Source: Planctomycetota bacterium (GTDB lineage Bacteria; Planctomycetota; Phycisphaerae; Phycisphaerales; UBA1924). From it: a stretch of 5,663 nt of DNA. The DNA is taken from contig JAFLCM010000180.1 in NCBI GenBank assembly GCA_017303565.1, positions 1 to 5,663 of the forward strand, read 5' to 3'. Numbering within the stretch: position 1 is the first letter of the stretch; each line of letters begins with the position of its first letter. This document shows, in pieces, positions 1-5,467 of this stretch. The notes under the pieces are model-generated. The model was not told the origin of the DNA, did no database searches, and saw only the letters and a program-made list of their open reading frames with translations. The translations under genes and the position numbers were made by a program.

Positions 1-56
1 GCGCCGGGACACGCCGTGACGCAGACAGCCGCCGCGATGACCGTGACCCTGAGCAT
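1..56 (-). CDS. N-terminus of an exported or membrane protein (partial; possibly FliO)
   Basis: Only 18 codons are present before the left edge, reading MLRVTVIAAAVCVTACPG. The ATG at 54-56 is supported by an AGGA Shine-Dalgarno at 63-66, six bases upstream. The peptide has one Arg near the start followed by a hydrophobic run, so it looks like a signal peptide or the start of a transmembrane segment. V-T-A-C at residues 13-16 also fits a loose lipobox, which would make it a lipoprotein. By position, after fliN in a flagellar operon, fliO (a small membrane protein of the export gate) is the usual next gene, but 18 residues cannot establish this. The start site and export-type N-terminus are seen; the FliO identity is inference from gene order only. 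Confidence 0.5.
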   Translation of the reverse strand, partial: MLRVTVIAAAVCVTACPG

Positions 57-75
57 GCGCCGTCCTGGCGTTACA

Positions 76-92
76 CCCGCGCTCCACGCGGG
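76..92 (-). promoter_or_regulatory. Stem-loop just upstream of the left-edge gene's ribosome binding site
   Basis: This is a perfect 6-bp inverted repeat, CCCGCG at 76-81 and CGCGGG at 87-92, with a 5-base loop. In the transcript it ends nine bases before the AGGA ribosome binding site of the gene starting at 56. There is no U-tract, so it is not a classical terminator. It may affect translation or mRNA processing, or may be a chance product of high GC. Confidence 0.35.
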
Positions 93-109
93 GGGATGAT
101 GAGCGAGAA

Positions 110-127
110 GGATCGCGCGGGCGATCC
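110..127 (-). promoter_or_regulatory. Stem-loop just after fliN stop codon
   Basis: This is a perfect 7-bp inverted repeat, GGATCGC at 110-116 and GCGATCC at 121-127, with a 4-base loop. It begins eight bases after the fliN stop codon. In the transcript it is followed by UUCUCGCUC, which is only weakly U-rich, so it could be a leaky terminator or a 3'-end stabilising hairpin. A further gene begins 53 bases later in the same direction, which argues against complete termination. Confidence 0.4.
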
Positions 128-135
128 GGAGGCCG

Positions 136-690
136 TTACGCCGCGACGTCCTGCGCGGCGGGGGAGATGATCTCGTTGATGCGGATGCAGAAGTTGTCGT
201 TGAGCACGAGCACCTCGCCGCGGGCGACGTGGCGCTCGTTCACGTAGATGTCGACGGGGTCGCCGGCGAGCTTGTCCAGTTCGACGACCGAGCCCTCACC
301 GAGGCGCAGCACGTCCTCGACGAACATGCGGGTGCGGCCCAGTTCGATCTTGACGTTGAGGTTGACGTCGGCGAGCAGGTCGATGTTGGAGGGCTTGTCG
401 CCCAGCGGGGTATCGGAGAAGCCGGGCAGCGCGAAGGCGGAGGCACCGTCGTCGCCCACGGGCTGGTTGCCCGAGGGGGCGGCGCTGGGGTTGTTGACTT
501 CGTTCAACGCCTGCTGCACCGCGGCGAGCGCGGCGGCAGCGGCGGCGTCGGCGGGGGACGGGTCCGCGTCGGCGGCTGCATCGGCGCCCATGCTGTCGAC
601 GGCTTGCTGCGCCGCGTTCAACGCGTCGCCCGCGGCCTGGGCCGCATCGTCAGGTTTGGACCCGCCTGCGTTGTGGTCGTTCTCGGCCAT
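136..690 (-). CDS. fliN: Flagellar motor switch protein FliN
   Basis: FliN is the C-ring component of the flagellar switch complex, on the cytoplasmic face of the basal body; it works in switching and in docking of export substrates. The protein has 184 residues. Residues about 103-176 are the SpoA (surface presentation of antigens) domain, beginning IDLLADVNLNVKIELGRTRM and continuing through VEDVLRLGEGSVVELDKLAG, PVDIYVNERHVARGEV and LNDNFCIRINEI, all typical of FliN. Residues 1-100 are an Ala/Asp-rich, probably disordered extension, making it longer than the 137-residue E. coli protein. The ATG start is supported by a GGAGG Shine-Dalgarno at 696-700, five bases away. It follows fliL directly, with no fliM between them. 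The family call is firm; the role of the extension is unknown. Confidence 0.95.
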   Translation of the reverse strand: MAENDHNAGGSKPDDAAQAAGDALNAAQQAVDSMGADAAADADPSPADAAAAAALAAVQQALNEVNNPSAAPSGNQPVGDDGASAFALPGFSDTPLGDKPSNIDLLADVNLNVKIELGRTRMFVEDVLRLGEGSVVELDKLAGDPVDIYVNERHVARGEVLVLNDNFCIRINEIISPAAQDVAA

Positions 691-863
691 CCTGGCCTCC
701 AGTTCCGCGCCGGCGCTCCGGCGCGGCGATCACACCCCCGCCGACAAGGCGGAGGCATCAGTGGTATCGGCCGCGCAGCGCAAACTCCACCACATCAGCG
801 CAGCGAGGTCACCGCATGCGCAGTTTGTGCGCGGACGAGGAGCCGGACGGGAGAGCTGGGCGC
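691..863 (-). other. 173-base gap between fliL and fliN
   Basis: No gene could be supported here, although fliM is usually found at this point. It holds the fliN ribosome binding site (696-700), an 8-bp stem-loop at 705-726, and two weaker 5-bp inverted repeats (738-752 and 818-832, the second next to the palindrome CGCATGCG at 813-820). The only small minus-strand ORF (730-795, 21 codons) has no ribosome binding site. The gap shows no recognisable remnant of FliM. A promoter for fliN could lie here, but no consensus boxes stand out. Confidence 0.5.
705..726 (-). promoter_or_regulatory. Stem-loop abutting the fliN ribosome binding site
   Basis: This is a perfect 8-bp inverted repeat, CCGCGCCG at 705-712 and CGGCGCGG at 719-726, with a 6-base loop. 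In the mRNA the 3' arm ends four bases before the GGAGG ribosome binding site of fliN (696-700). It could set the translation rate of fliN or mark an mRNA processing end. The structure is read from sequence only; its function is inference. Confidence 0.4.
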
Positions 864-1520
864 TCAGCCGCCGAAGTCGGAGGGGAAGCCCAGGCACTTG
901 GGGATCAGGACCGCCTGGATGCGCTGCTCGCCCTGCGGGTCCTGCTTGAAGACCTCCTGCAGGTACTCGAGGATCTGGCGGGTGAGTGTCTCGCGCCCGG
1001 GTTCCGTGAAGTACGGGTGCTGGGCGCTGGCGACGATGGTGCCGATGCCGGTGCGGATCTCGGCGACGCGGGCCTTGAGTTCCTCGGCGACGCCGATGGA
1101 GGGCTCGTGGGCGGCGCCCTTCTCGCCCCCGCCGCCGCCGTGGTCGTCCTTCTTCGGTGCTTCCTTCGCGCCCTTGGCGAGGACCGAGACGTCGCCGGCG
1201 TGCTTGGTCTTGACTTTCACCAGGAGTTCGAGGTCCCAGACGAACAGCCGACCGGAGGAAGTGTTGGTGAAGCGCTCGCTCAACACCGGGAGTTCGACGA
1301 GTTTCTCTCCCTCTGCGTCGTGGTCCTCGTGGAGTTCGGTCGCCTTCACCTCGGAGGGCTTGCCCATCATGCTCATGAGCAGGTAGATGCCGGCGCCCTC
1401 GGCGACGAGCAACCCGACGATCATCCCGATTGTCTTCATGGGCAGGCCGCCCTTCTTGGGCTCGGCCTTCGCCTCGGGGGCGGGAGCGGCTTCCTTCTTG
1501 TCGGGCGCCTTGTCGGACAT
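864..1520 (-). CDS. fliL: Flagellar basal body-associated protein FliL
   Basis: FliL is a single-pass inner-membrane protein that surrounds or supports the MotA/MotB stator. The 218-residue protein has the expected layout. A short charged Lys/Ala/Pro-rich cytoplasmic tail (1-28) is followed by one membrane span at about 29-51 (KTIGMIVGLLVAEGAGIYLL) and a periplasmic domain. The C-terminal part, with PYFTEPGRETLTRQILEYLQ and the VLIPKC ending at about 204-209, matches the FliL pattern of a long helix followed by a terminal beta strand. A Lys/Gly/His-rich insert at about 117-141, including DDHGGGGGEK, splits the periplasmic domain and makes the protein longer than the roughly 150-residue norm. 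The ATG start has AGGA at 1528-1531, seven bases upstream. The identification rests on layout, C-terminal motif and position before fliN. Confidence 0.9.
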   Translation of the reverse strand: MSDKAPDKKEAAPAPEAKAEPKKGGLPMKTIGMIVGLLVAEGAGIYLLMSMMGKPSEVKATELHEDHDAEGEKLVELPVLSERFTNTSSGRLFVWDLELLVKVKTKHAGDVSVLAKGAKEAPKKDDHGGGGGEKGAAHEPSIGVAEELKARVAEIRTGIGTIVASAQHPYFTEPGRETLTRQILEYLQEVFKQDPQGEQRIQAVLIPKCLGFPSDFGG

Positions 1521-1550
1521 GGCTTGGTCCTGTGGGTGAACAGATGCGGA

Positions 1551-1805
1551 TCACGCCGCCCGTCGGGCGACACCTTCGGTGCGGGTGGAGCCGGAGCGGG
1601 TCAGTCTGGACAGGGGGAGAGCGGGGTCGGCCTGCGGAGCGAGCGCCCTGACGCTGCGACCGCGGAGAACCCTCAGCATCTGAGCGGCAATGATGGACGC
1701 CCCGGCGGCGACCACGGCCGCACCGAAGATCGACAGCAACAGCCACGCGTCGAGCGGGGCCTGCGCGGGCTGGGCGGGTTGCATCAAGGCGGTCAGCGGG
1801 TCCAT
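1551..1805 (-). CDS. Small single-span membrane protein of unknown function in the flagellar operon
   Basis: This 84-residue protein is not recognised as a known family. It has a short Pro/Ala/Gln-rich N-terminus (1-18) and one clear membrane span at about 20-43 (AWLLLSIFGAAVVAAGASII and a few more). Its C-terminal tail is rich in Arg with no Lys. The positive-inside rule suggests a periplasmic N-terminus and a cytoplasmic tail. The ATG at 1803-1805 is preferred over a possible upstream TTG at 1877 because GGAG at 1813-1816 lies seven bases before it. It sits between flgE and fliL, where related operons carry flbD, motA and motB, but it resembles none of them. The layout is loosely FliO-like (N-terminal span, basic cytoplasmic tail). 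The coding call rests on the ribosome binding site, membrane span and tight operon position. Confidence 0.65.
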   Translation of the reverse strand: MDPLTALMQPAQPAQAPLDAWLLLSIFGAAVVAAGASIIAAQMLRVLRGRSVRALAPQADPALPLSRLTRSGSTRTEGVARRAA

Positions 1806-1812
1806 GCGATCG

Positions 1813-1816
1813 CTCC
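1813..1816 (-). promoter_or_regulatory. Ribosome binding site deciding the start of the 84-aa protein
   Basis: GGAG on the minus strand lies seven bases before the ATG at 1803-1805. It fixes the start there rather than at the in-frame TTG 24 codons upstream. Confidence 0.6.
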
Positions 1817-1844
1817 GAGGGGCGCCGCGAACGGGCACGCCCTC
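1817..1844 (-). promoter_or_regulatory. Imperfect stem-loop abutting the 84-aa gene's ribosome binding site
   Basis: GAGGGGCG at 1817-1824 can pair with CGCCCTC at 1838-1844, with one bulged G and a 13-base loop. In the mRNA the 3' arm ends exactly where GGAG (1813-1816) begins. This resembles the hairpins before flgD and fliN. The structure is read by eye only. Confidence 0.3.
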
Positions 1845-1889
1845 GGGTGCTATCGGGCCAATGCACCCCCGACTCAAGCGCCGCGAACG
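1822..1889. repeat. 12-base direct repeat flanking an inverted repeat, flgE to 84-aa gene gap
   Basis: GCGCCGCGAACG occurs at 1822-1833 and again at 1878-1889, both in the 95-base non-coding gap. Between the copies lies an inverted repeat, GGGTGC at 1845-1850 and GCACCC at 1863-1868, with a 12-base spacer. A 12-base identity in so short a gap is more than expected, though high GC weakens this. It could be a protein-binding site or a duplication remnant. Confidence 0.45.
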
Positions 1890-1900
1890 TCCGACCCCGG

Positions 1901-3646
1901 TTACCGCACCACCGCGAGGAGCTGCTGCAGCAACTGATCGGACGTGCTGATGACCCGGCTGGCGGCGGAGTAACCCGTTGAGCTCTGGATCATCTCGATG
2001 AACTGCTGGCTGAGGTCGACGTTCGACTGCTCGAGCGCCCCGCCGATCGTCCGCCCCGTCCCGAACTGGGTGGCGGTGGTGACCACGGGGTTGCCGGAGT
2101 TTGGGCCGGCGCGGAACTGGTTGTTCCCGACGTCGACGAGGCCCTCGGGGTTGTTGAAGTTGGCGAGCGCGAGTTGCCCGATGGTGCGGACCAGCCCGTT
2201 TGAGAACCCGCCGGTGAGGGTGCCGTCGTCGCCCACCGAGAAGGTGGTGAGCGTGCCGATGGGGGAGCCGTCCTGGAACTTGGCGGCGATCTGAGAGGTC
2301 CCGCCGGTGTTGGCGAACGCGGTGACGCGGTCGGCGCCGGAGTCGAACGACACGTCGAACTTCAGAGGATCGGCGGCGCCGGTGTTCAGGCGGTCCAGTT
2401 CGACCGTGACCTTCGGGCTGCTGACGAGTTTGCCGAAGTTGTCGAACTTCATCAGCGAAACAGCAGTGGTGAAGCCGGGCGCGGACCGGTCGCCAGCCTC
2501 GAGGTGCAGCGCCGAGTCGGTGTCGTCGGCGGAGTGCATGAACGCGCGCCAGTAGGTGCCAGTGCTGTCGGTGCGGGCCAGGACCATGGTCAGGTCGACG
2601 TTGAGCGCCGAGCCCAGCGAGTCGTAAACGACGAAGCCGGTGCGGACACTTTCGCCGTTGGCCGCGGTCGAACCCGCGACGATGAACGGGTTGGTCTTGG
2701 TCGCCCCGGTGGCGTCCTTCAGCACCATGTTCGAGTCCTTGATCGCGATGTCGTTGGCGGTGCCGAAGTTGCCTGTGAGGGTGACCACGCCGGTGCCGCT
2801 GATGGCGTAGCCGCCCGGTTCGGCGGCGGGGTCGGTGGCGGAGTCGTACCCGCCGTCGGTCACGACGCCCAGCGCGCCCATCAGGAAGTTCATGTAATCG
2901 TCGACGGTCGAGGTGGCGGTGACGGTGAAGGTGGCGTCGGGGGCGGTCTTGCCGCCGCGGGTCGCGCCGGTAAGGGTGACGGTGTCGTTGACGGCGAACG
3001 AGGCGGCGGGGTCGAGCGCCGTGAGGAGGGTGGCCCCGGTGGCGGCGGCGCCGCCGGTCTGCAGGGTGCTGAAGGTGATGACCGTCCCGGTGGTAGCGAC
3101 GACGCCGTCGGCCTTGAGGTTGCCCGCGAGGTTCACGTTCTTGGTGGCCTCGGCGATGGTCTTGGTGCCCAGGGGGACCTCGACGTTGGTGAGCCGCCCG
3201 GTAACGATGTTGAAGTTCTCATCGACGCCGTAGCCCTGGACGCGCTGGCCGGTGGTGGTGACGAGTTCGTTGTTGGCGTTGAGCTGGAAGTTCCCGGCGC
3301 GGGTGTAGGTGGTGTCGCCGCTGCCGGAGACGATGAAGAAGCCCGCGCCCTCGATGCCGATGTCGGTGGGCACGCCGGTGGGGACGACCGGGGCGTTGTT
3401 CATGTTGCGCTGCGTGACGGTGACGTTCGCGCCCAGGCCGATCTGCCCGGGGTTGGTGCCGCCGCTGTTGGCGCTGGGCACGCTGCCGAGGCTGAAGTTG
3501 CGGCTGAACGTGTTGGAGAGGTTCAGCCGGCTCGACTTGAACGCCGTCACGTTCACGTTGGCGATGTTGTTGCCGATGACTTCGATGCGGCGGGCGTTGA
3601 CGGTCAGGCCGGAGAGTCCGGCGAGCAGGGCGCTGGTCGAAGCCAT
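1901..3646 (-). CDS. flgE: Flagellar hook protein FlgE
   Basis: FlgE is exported through the flagellar type III apparatus and polymerises under the FlgD cap to form the hook. The 581-residue protein carries the N-terminal rod/hook domain: LSGLTVNARRIEVIGNNIAN at 11-30, with NVTAFKSSR following. The conserved core at about 100-145 includes GAGFFIVSGSG, YTRAGNFQLN and GQRVQGYG. A FlgE D2-type segment at about 337-356 reads RTGFVVYDSLGSALNVDLTM. The C-terminal domain holds LALANFNNPEGL, GALEQSNVDLSQQFIEMIQS and a terminal helix ending LLQQLLAVVR, as in other hook and rod proteins. It is much longer than the 403-residue Salmonella protein because of a variable Thr/Gly/Ala-rich region at about 185-330. 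The ATG has GAGGA at 3654-3658, seven bases away. It contains no cysteine. Confidence 0.97.
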   Translation of the reverse strand: MASTSALLAGLSGLTVNARRIEVIGNNIANVNVTAFKSSRLNLSNTFSRNFSLGSVPSANSGGTNPGQIGLGANVTVTQRNMNNAPVVPTGVPTDIGIEGAGFFIVSGSGDTTYTRAGNFQLNANNELVTTTGQRVQGYGVDENFNIVTGRLTNVEVPLGTKTIAEATKNVNLAGNLKADGVVATTGTVITFSTLQTGGAAATGATLLTALDPAASFAVNDTVTLTGATRGGKTAPDATFTVTATSTVDDYMNFLMGALGVVTDGGYDSATDPAAEPGGYAISGTGVVTLTGNFGTANDIAIKDSNMVLKDATGATKTNPFIVAGSTAANGESVRTGFVVYDSLGSALNVDLTMVLARTDSTGTYWRAFMHSADDTDSALHLEAGDRSAPGFTTAVSLMKFDNFGKLVSSPKVTVELDRLNTGAADPLKFDVSFDSGADRVTAFANTGGTSQIAAKFQDGSPIGTLTTFSVGDDGTLTGGFSNGLVRTIGQLALANFNNPEGLVDVGNNQFRAGPNSGNPVVTTATQFGTGRTIGGALEQSNVDLSQQFIEMIQSSTGYSAASRVISTSDQLLQQLLAVVR

Positions 3647-3703
3647 GGGTGGGTCCTCGGGAACAGATGATAAATCGAGGGATCGGAACGGAGAGACGCC
3701 GGG

Positions 3704-4234
3704 CTACGCGGCGCCCTTGATCGAGGCGAGCAAGGACGCCAGCCCGACGTTGCGGACGGATTCCGCGCCGGGCAACGGCAGAGAGACGGGCGGCTGGGTT
3801 TGGTTCTTCTCGGCGTCGGAGGGCGGGGCGTCCGGCGTCGCAGGAGCGGGCGGAACCACCGCGAACGCGTCCACGCCGTGGACCACCGCGTCCGAAGGGT
3901 CGATCTTCGCTTCGACGCTCCGCGACGCGACGTCGATCACGACCGCCTGCCCGTCGATCATCGCAAGAAGCCGGCTGGCGCCGTTCGCCTCCGCCGAATC
4001 GACCGCCGGTCCGAGACGGCGCAGCTGCGACGCGTCGAGTTCCACCTTCGAGCCTCGCGCGATCTTCACCGGCTCGGATCGGAACTGCGGCCCCTGCGCC
4101 GACTTCAGCAACTGATCGAACGAGAGTCCCTCCACCGGCGTCTTGCCCGTCGCCGGTGAGAGGGGCTGCCCGATCGGACCGGGGACCACCCCGGAACCAA
4201 GTCGCTTCAGCATGTCGGCGGTGGGTGCCTGCAT
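3704..4234 (-). CDS. TIGR02530/PF12611-like flagellar operon protein
   Basis: The 176-residue protein resembles the 'flagellar operon protein' family TIGR02530 (PF12611), which typically sits between flgD and flgE, exactly as here. Its function is not well defined; the position suggests a part in hook assembly. The recognisable core is about residues 38-127: SFDQLLKSAQ, a charged stretch ending in LDASQLRRLGPAVDSAEANG, then SRLLAMIDGQAVVIDVASRS and the ending HGVDAFAVV, which parallel the family's LVLMDDVAFVVNVKNRTVI and FTNIDSAVI pattern from memory. The usual lysine/histidine-rich SKHA segment is poorly kept. Residues 128-160 are Pro/Ala-rich linker. No strong Shine-Dalgarno precedes the ATG at 4232-4234; an in-frame ATG at 4211-4213 is an alternative start. 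It begins 22 bases after flgD, so translational coupling is likely. Confidence 0.75.
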   Translation of the reverse strand: MQAPTADMLKRLGSGVVPGPIGQPLSPATGKTPVEGLSFDQLLKSAQGPQFRSEPVKIARGSKVELDASQLRRLGPAVDSAEANGASRLLAMIDGQAVVIDVASRSVEAKIDPSDAVVHGVDAFAVVPPAPATPDAPPSDAEKNQTQPPVSLPLPGAESVRNVGLASLLASIKGAA

Positions 4235-4256
4235 GGGGCTCGCGCTGACGAGTAAA

Positions 4257-4703
4257 TCAGGGGTTGGCGACGGTGTCCTGCGGCAGGATGAACCCGCGGA
4301 TTTCCGTGACGTTCTTCATCTGGACTTTCAGGCCCGAGTCGAGGTTCAGCCCGACGCCGTCGCGCGACACGCTCACGCTGTAGACCACGCCCTCGACGGG
4401 CTGGCCGTTGTCGGTGGTGCCCTTGACGGTCTGGCCCACGAGGTTCCCCGCGCTCGTCACCTCCGACTGCTTGACCATCTTCTTCAGGTCGTCGGTGAGG
4501 CTCAGGTTGCTCTCGATCGAGCGGATGACGGAGATCTGCTCGAGCAGGTCCTTGGTCTGGCTGGGCTGCAGGGGGTCCTGGCGGGTGAGTTCCGCGAACA
4601 TCACCTTCATGAAATCGCCGCTGGTGAGCGACGAGTACTTGTCGCCCACGCCCGACGAGGATGATCCGGAAAGCGCCGATGAGATCGCGGCCAAAGGACA
4701 CAC
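4257..4703 (-). CDS. flgD: Flagellar hook assembly (cap) protein FlgD
   Basis: FlgD caps the growing hook and guides addition of FlgE. The 148-residue protein has the FlgD N-terminal domain at about 28-77: SGDFMKVMFAELTRQDPLQP, then QTKDLLEQISVIRSIESNLS, matching the family's FLKLLVAQLxxQDPLxP and later QL...E pattern. NLVGQTVK at about 87-94 corresponds to the conserved L-x-G-x-x-V step that leads into the beta-rich part. It is short compared with 231 residues in E. coli, resembling the compact FlgD proteins of Bacillus type. The start is uncertain. The GTG at 4701-4703 has GGGGA touching it, which is too close, whereas TTG at 4692-4694 has the same purine run nine bases upstream. The latter would remove only three residues. 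Confidence 0.93.
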   Translation of the reverse strand: MCPLAAISSALSGSSSSGVGDKYSSLTSGDFMKVMFAELTRQDPLQPSQTKDLLEQISVIRSIESNLSLTDDLKKMVKQSEVTSAGNLVGQTVKGTTDNGQPVEGVVYSVSVSRDGVGLNLDSGLKVQMKNVTEIRGFILPQDTVANP

Positions 4704-4707
4704 TCCC

Positions 4708-4728
4708 CCGCCGCGTCGAGCGCGGCGG
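4708..4728 (-). promoter_or_regulatory. Stem-loop abutting the flgD ribosome binding site
   Basis: This is a perfect 8-bp inverted repeat, CCGCCGCG at 4708-4715 and CGCGGCGG at 4721-4728, with a 5-base loop. In the mRNA its 3' arm runs straight into GGGA, the putative flgD ribosome binding site. It lies in the 77-base fliK-flgD gap. It lacks a U-tract, so a role in translational control or mRNA processing is likelier than termination. Function is inference. Confidence 0.45.
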
Positions 4729-4780
4729 ACATCGCGGGGCGCACCGGGCGCACCCTGAAACTGCCGATTTCACGCACGCG

Positions 4781-5467
4781 TCACGCCGTGGCGTCGACGC
4801 CGGGCCGCAGGCGGCTCCACAGGTCGGCGAAGTCCGTTTCGCCAAGGCTCTGGGGATCGCCCTGGTGTGCGTGTCGCCCGGCTCCGCCGGACCCGTTGTC
4901 GTTCCGCTGGTCTCCGCCCAGCCACGACCGCGACCTCCCGTCGCCGGCGTCGTGATTCGCGAACCTCGCATCGGCGTCCTGCCATCGCGGCTGTTCGGGC
5001 GTCCCGCCCTGGTTCCATCCCGCCCCGCCGCCTCCGGCGTGGGGCTGCGTGCCCAGCCCGCCCTGCAACGAGGGCGGCGCGAGCGACACGCCGAGTTTCT
5101 CGACCGCGAGCCCCTTCGCTTCCAGCGAGGCGCGGAGCGATTCGATCGACTGACTCAGCAATCGGTGTGCCTCTGGAGAAACAACTTCCAGATTCACCGT
5201 CACCACCCCCGGCTGGAGGTCCATCTGAATCCGCATCGCGCCCAGCGATTCCGGGGCGAGCCGCATGGTCAGGCTCCCGCCACGCTGCTGCATGGCCGCG
5301 CTCAGCCCGCGAGAGACCATCTGCTCCAGCGCCGTTTTCGCTTCGGCGTTTCGCTCGCCGCCCCGCGCGGATGCTGCGCTGTCGGCTCCCGAGTGGTTCG
5401 CCGCCGGGCCCTCGGGCCCTTTCTGCGCCGCGCTGACGCCCGCGGCTTCCTTCGGCGCTTCGGGCGC
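4781..5467 (-). CDS. fliK: Flagellar hook-length control protein FliK, C-terminal part (5' end missing)
   Basis: FliK is a secreted ruler that sets hook length and switches export from hook to filament substrates. About 228 residues are present. The Flg_hook domain (PF02120) lies at about 5081-5341, with the hallmark SLTMRLAPESLGAMRIQMDL, then VVTVNLEVVSPEAHRLLSQS and LRASLEAKGLAVEKLGVSL. It is followed by a Gly/Gln/Asn-rich tail ending DLWSRLRPGVDATA. Upstream is an Ala/Pro/Lys-rich linker (APEAPKEAAG and on) that continues to the junction near 5460, so the N-terminal half found in normal FliK (usually 350 residues or more) is absent. The reading frame stays open to an ATG at 5578, but beyond about 5467 it is merely the complement of an unrelated gene, so that start is rejected. 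flgD follows 77 bases downstream, the expected neighbour. Confidence 0.88.
   Translation of the reverse strand, partial: APEAPKEAAGVSAAQKGPEGPAANHSGADSAASARGGERNAEAKTALEQMVSRGLSAAMQQRGGSLTMRLAPESLGAMRIQMDLQPGVVTVNLEVVSPEAHRLLSQSIESLRASLEAKGLAVEKLGVSLAPPSLQGGLGTQPHAGGGGAGWNQGGTPEQPRWQDADARFANHDAGDGRSRSWLGGDQRNDNGSGGAGRHAHQGDPQSLGETDFADLWSRLRPGVDATA

Noticed and set aside
730..795. 21-codon minus-strand ORF in the fliL-fliN gap
   Set aside because: No ribosome binding site and no recognisable feature.
757..800. Possible sigma-54 promoter on the minus strand (TGG near 790, GC about 12 bases on)
   Set aside because: Only the GG and GC dinucleotides with correct spacing fit. The rest of both boxes departs from consensus, and such matches are common at this GC.
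730..1866. Minus-strand 378-codon ORF in another frame over fliL
   Set aside because: It is extremely Arg/Pro/Gly-rich, which is typical of an off-frame reading of GC-rich coding sequence. FliL in the alternative frame is convincing.
229..1937. Long plus-strand ORFs opposite fliN, fliL and the 84-aa gene
   Set aside because: They overlap each other and well-supported minus-strand genes, with no domain pattern; they are frame shadows.
2504..3670. Long plus-strand ORF (388 codons) opposite flgE, Gly/Val/Arg-rich
   Set aside because: It is the complement of a clear flgE gene in a GC-rich genome. Its composition is low complexity and no family is recognisable.
3647..3703. AT-richer patch upstream of flgE as a possible promoter
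   Set aside because: A TATCAT-like -10 is present, but no -35 at proper spacing and no sigma-28 pattern.
4207..4971. Minus-strand 254-codon ORF spanning flgD and the fliK end
   Set aside because: It runs in a different frame through two recognised genes and is Arg/Pro-rich low complexity.
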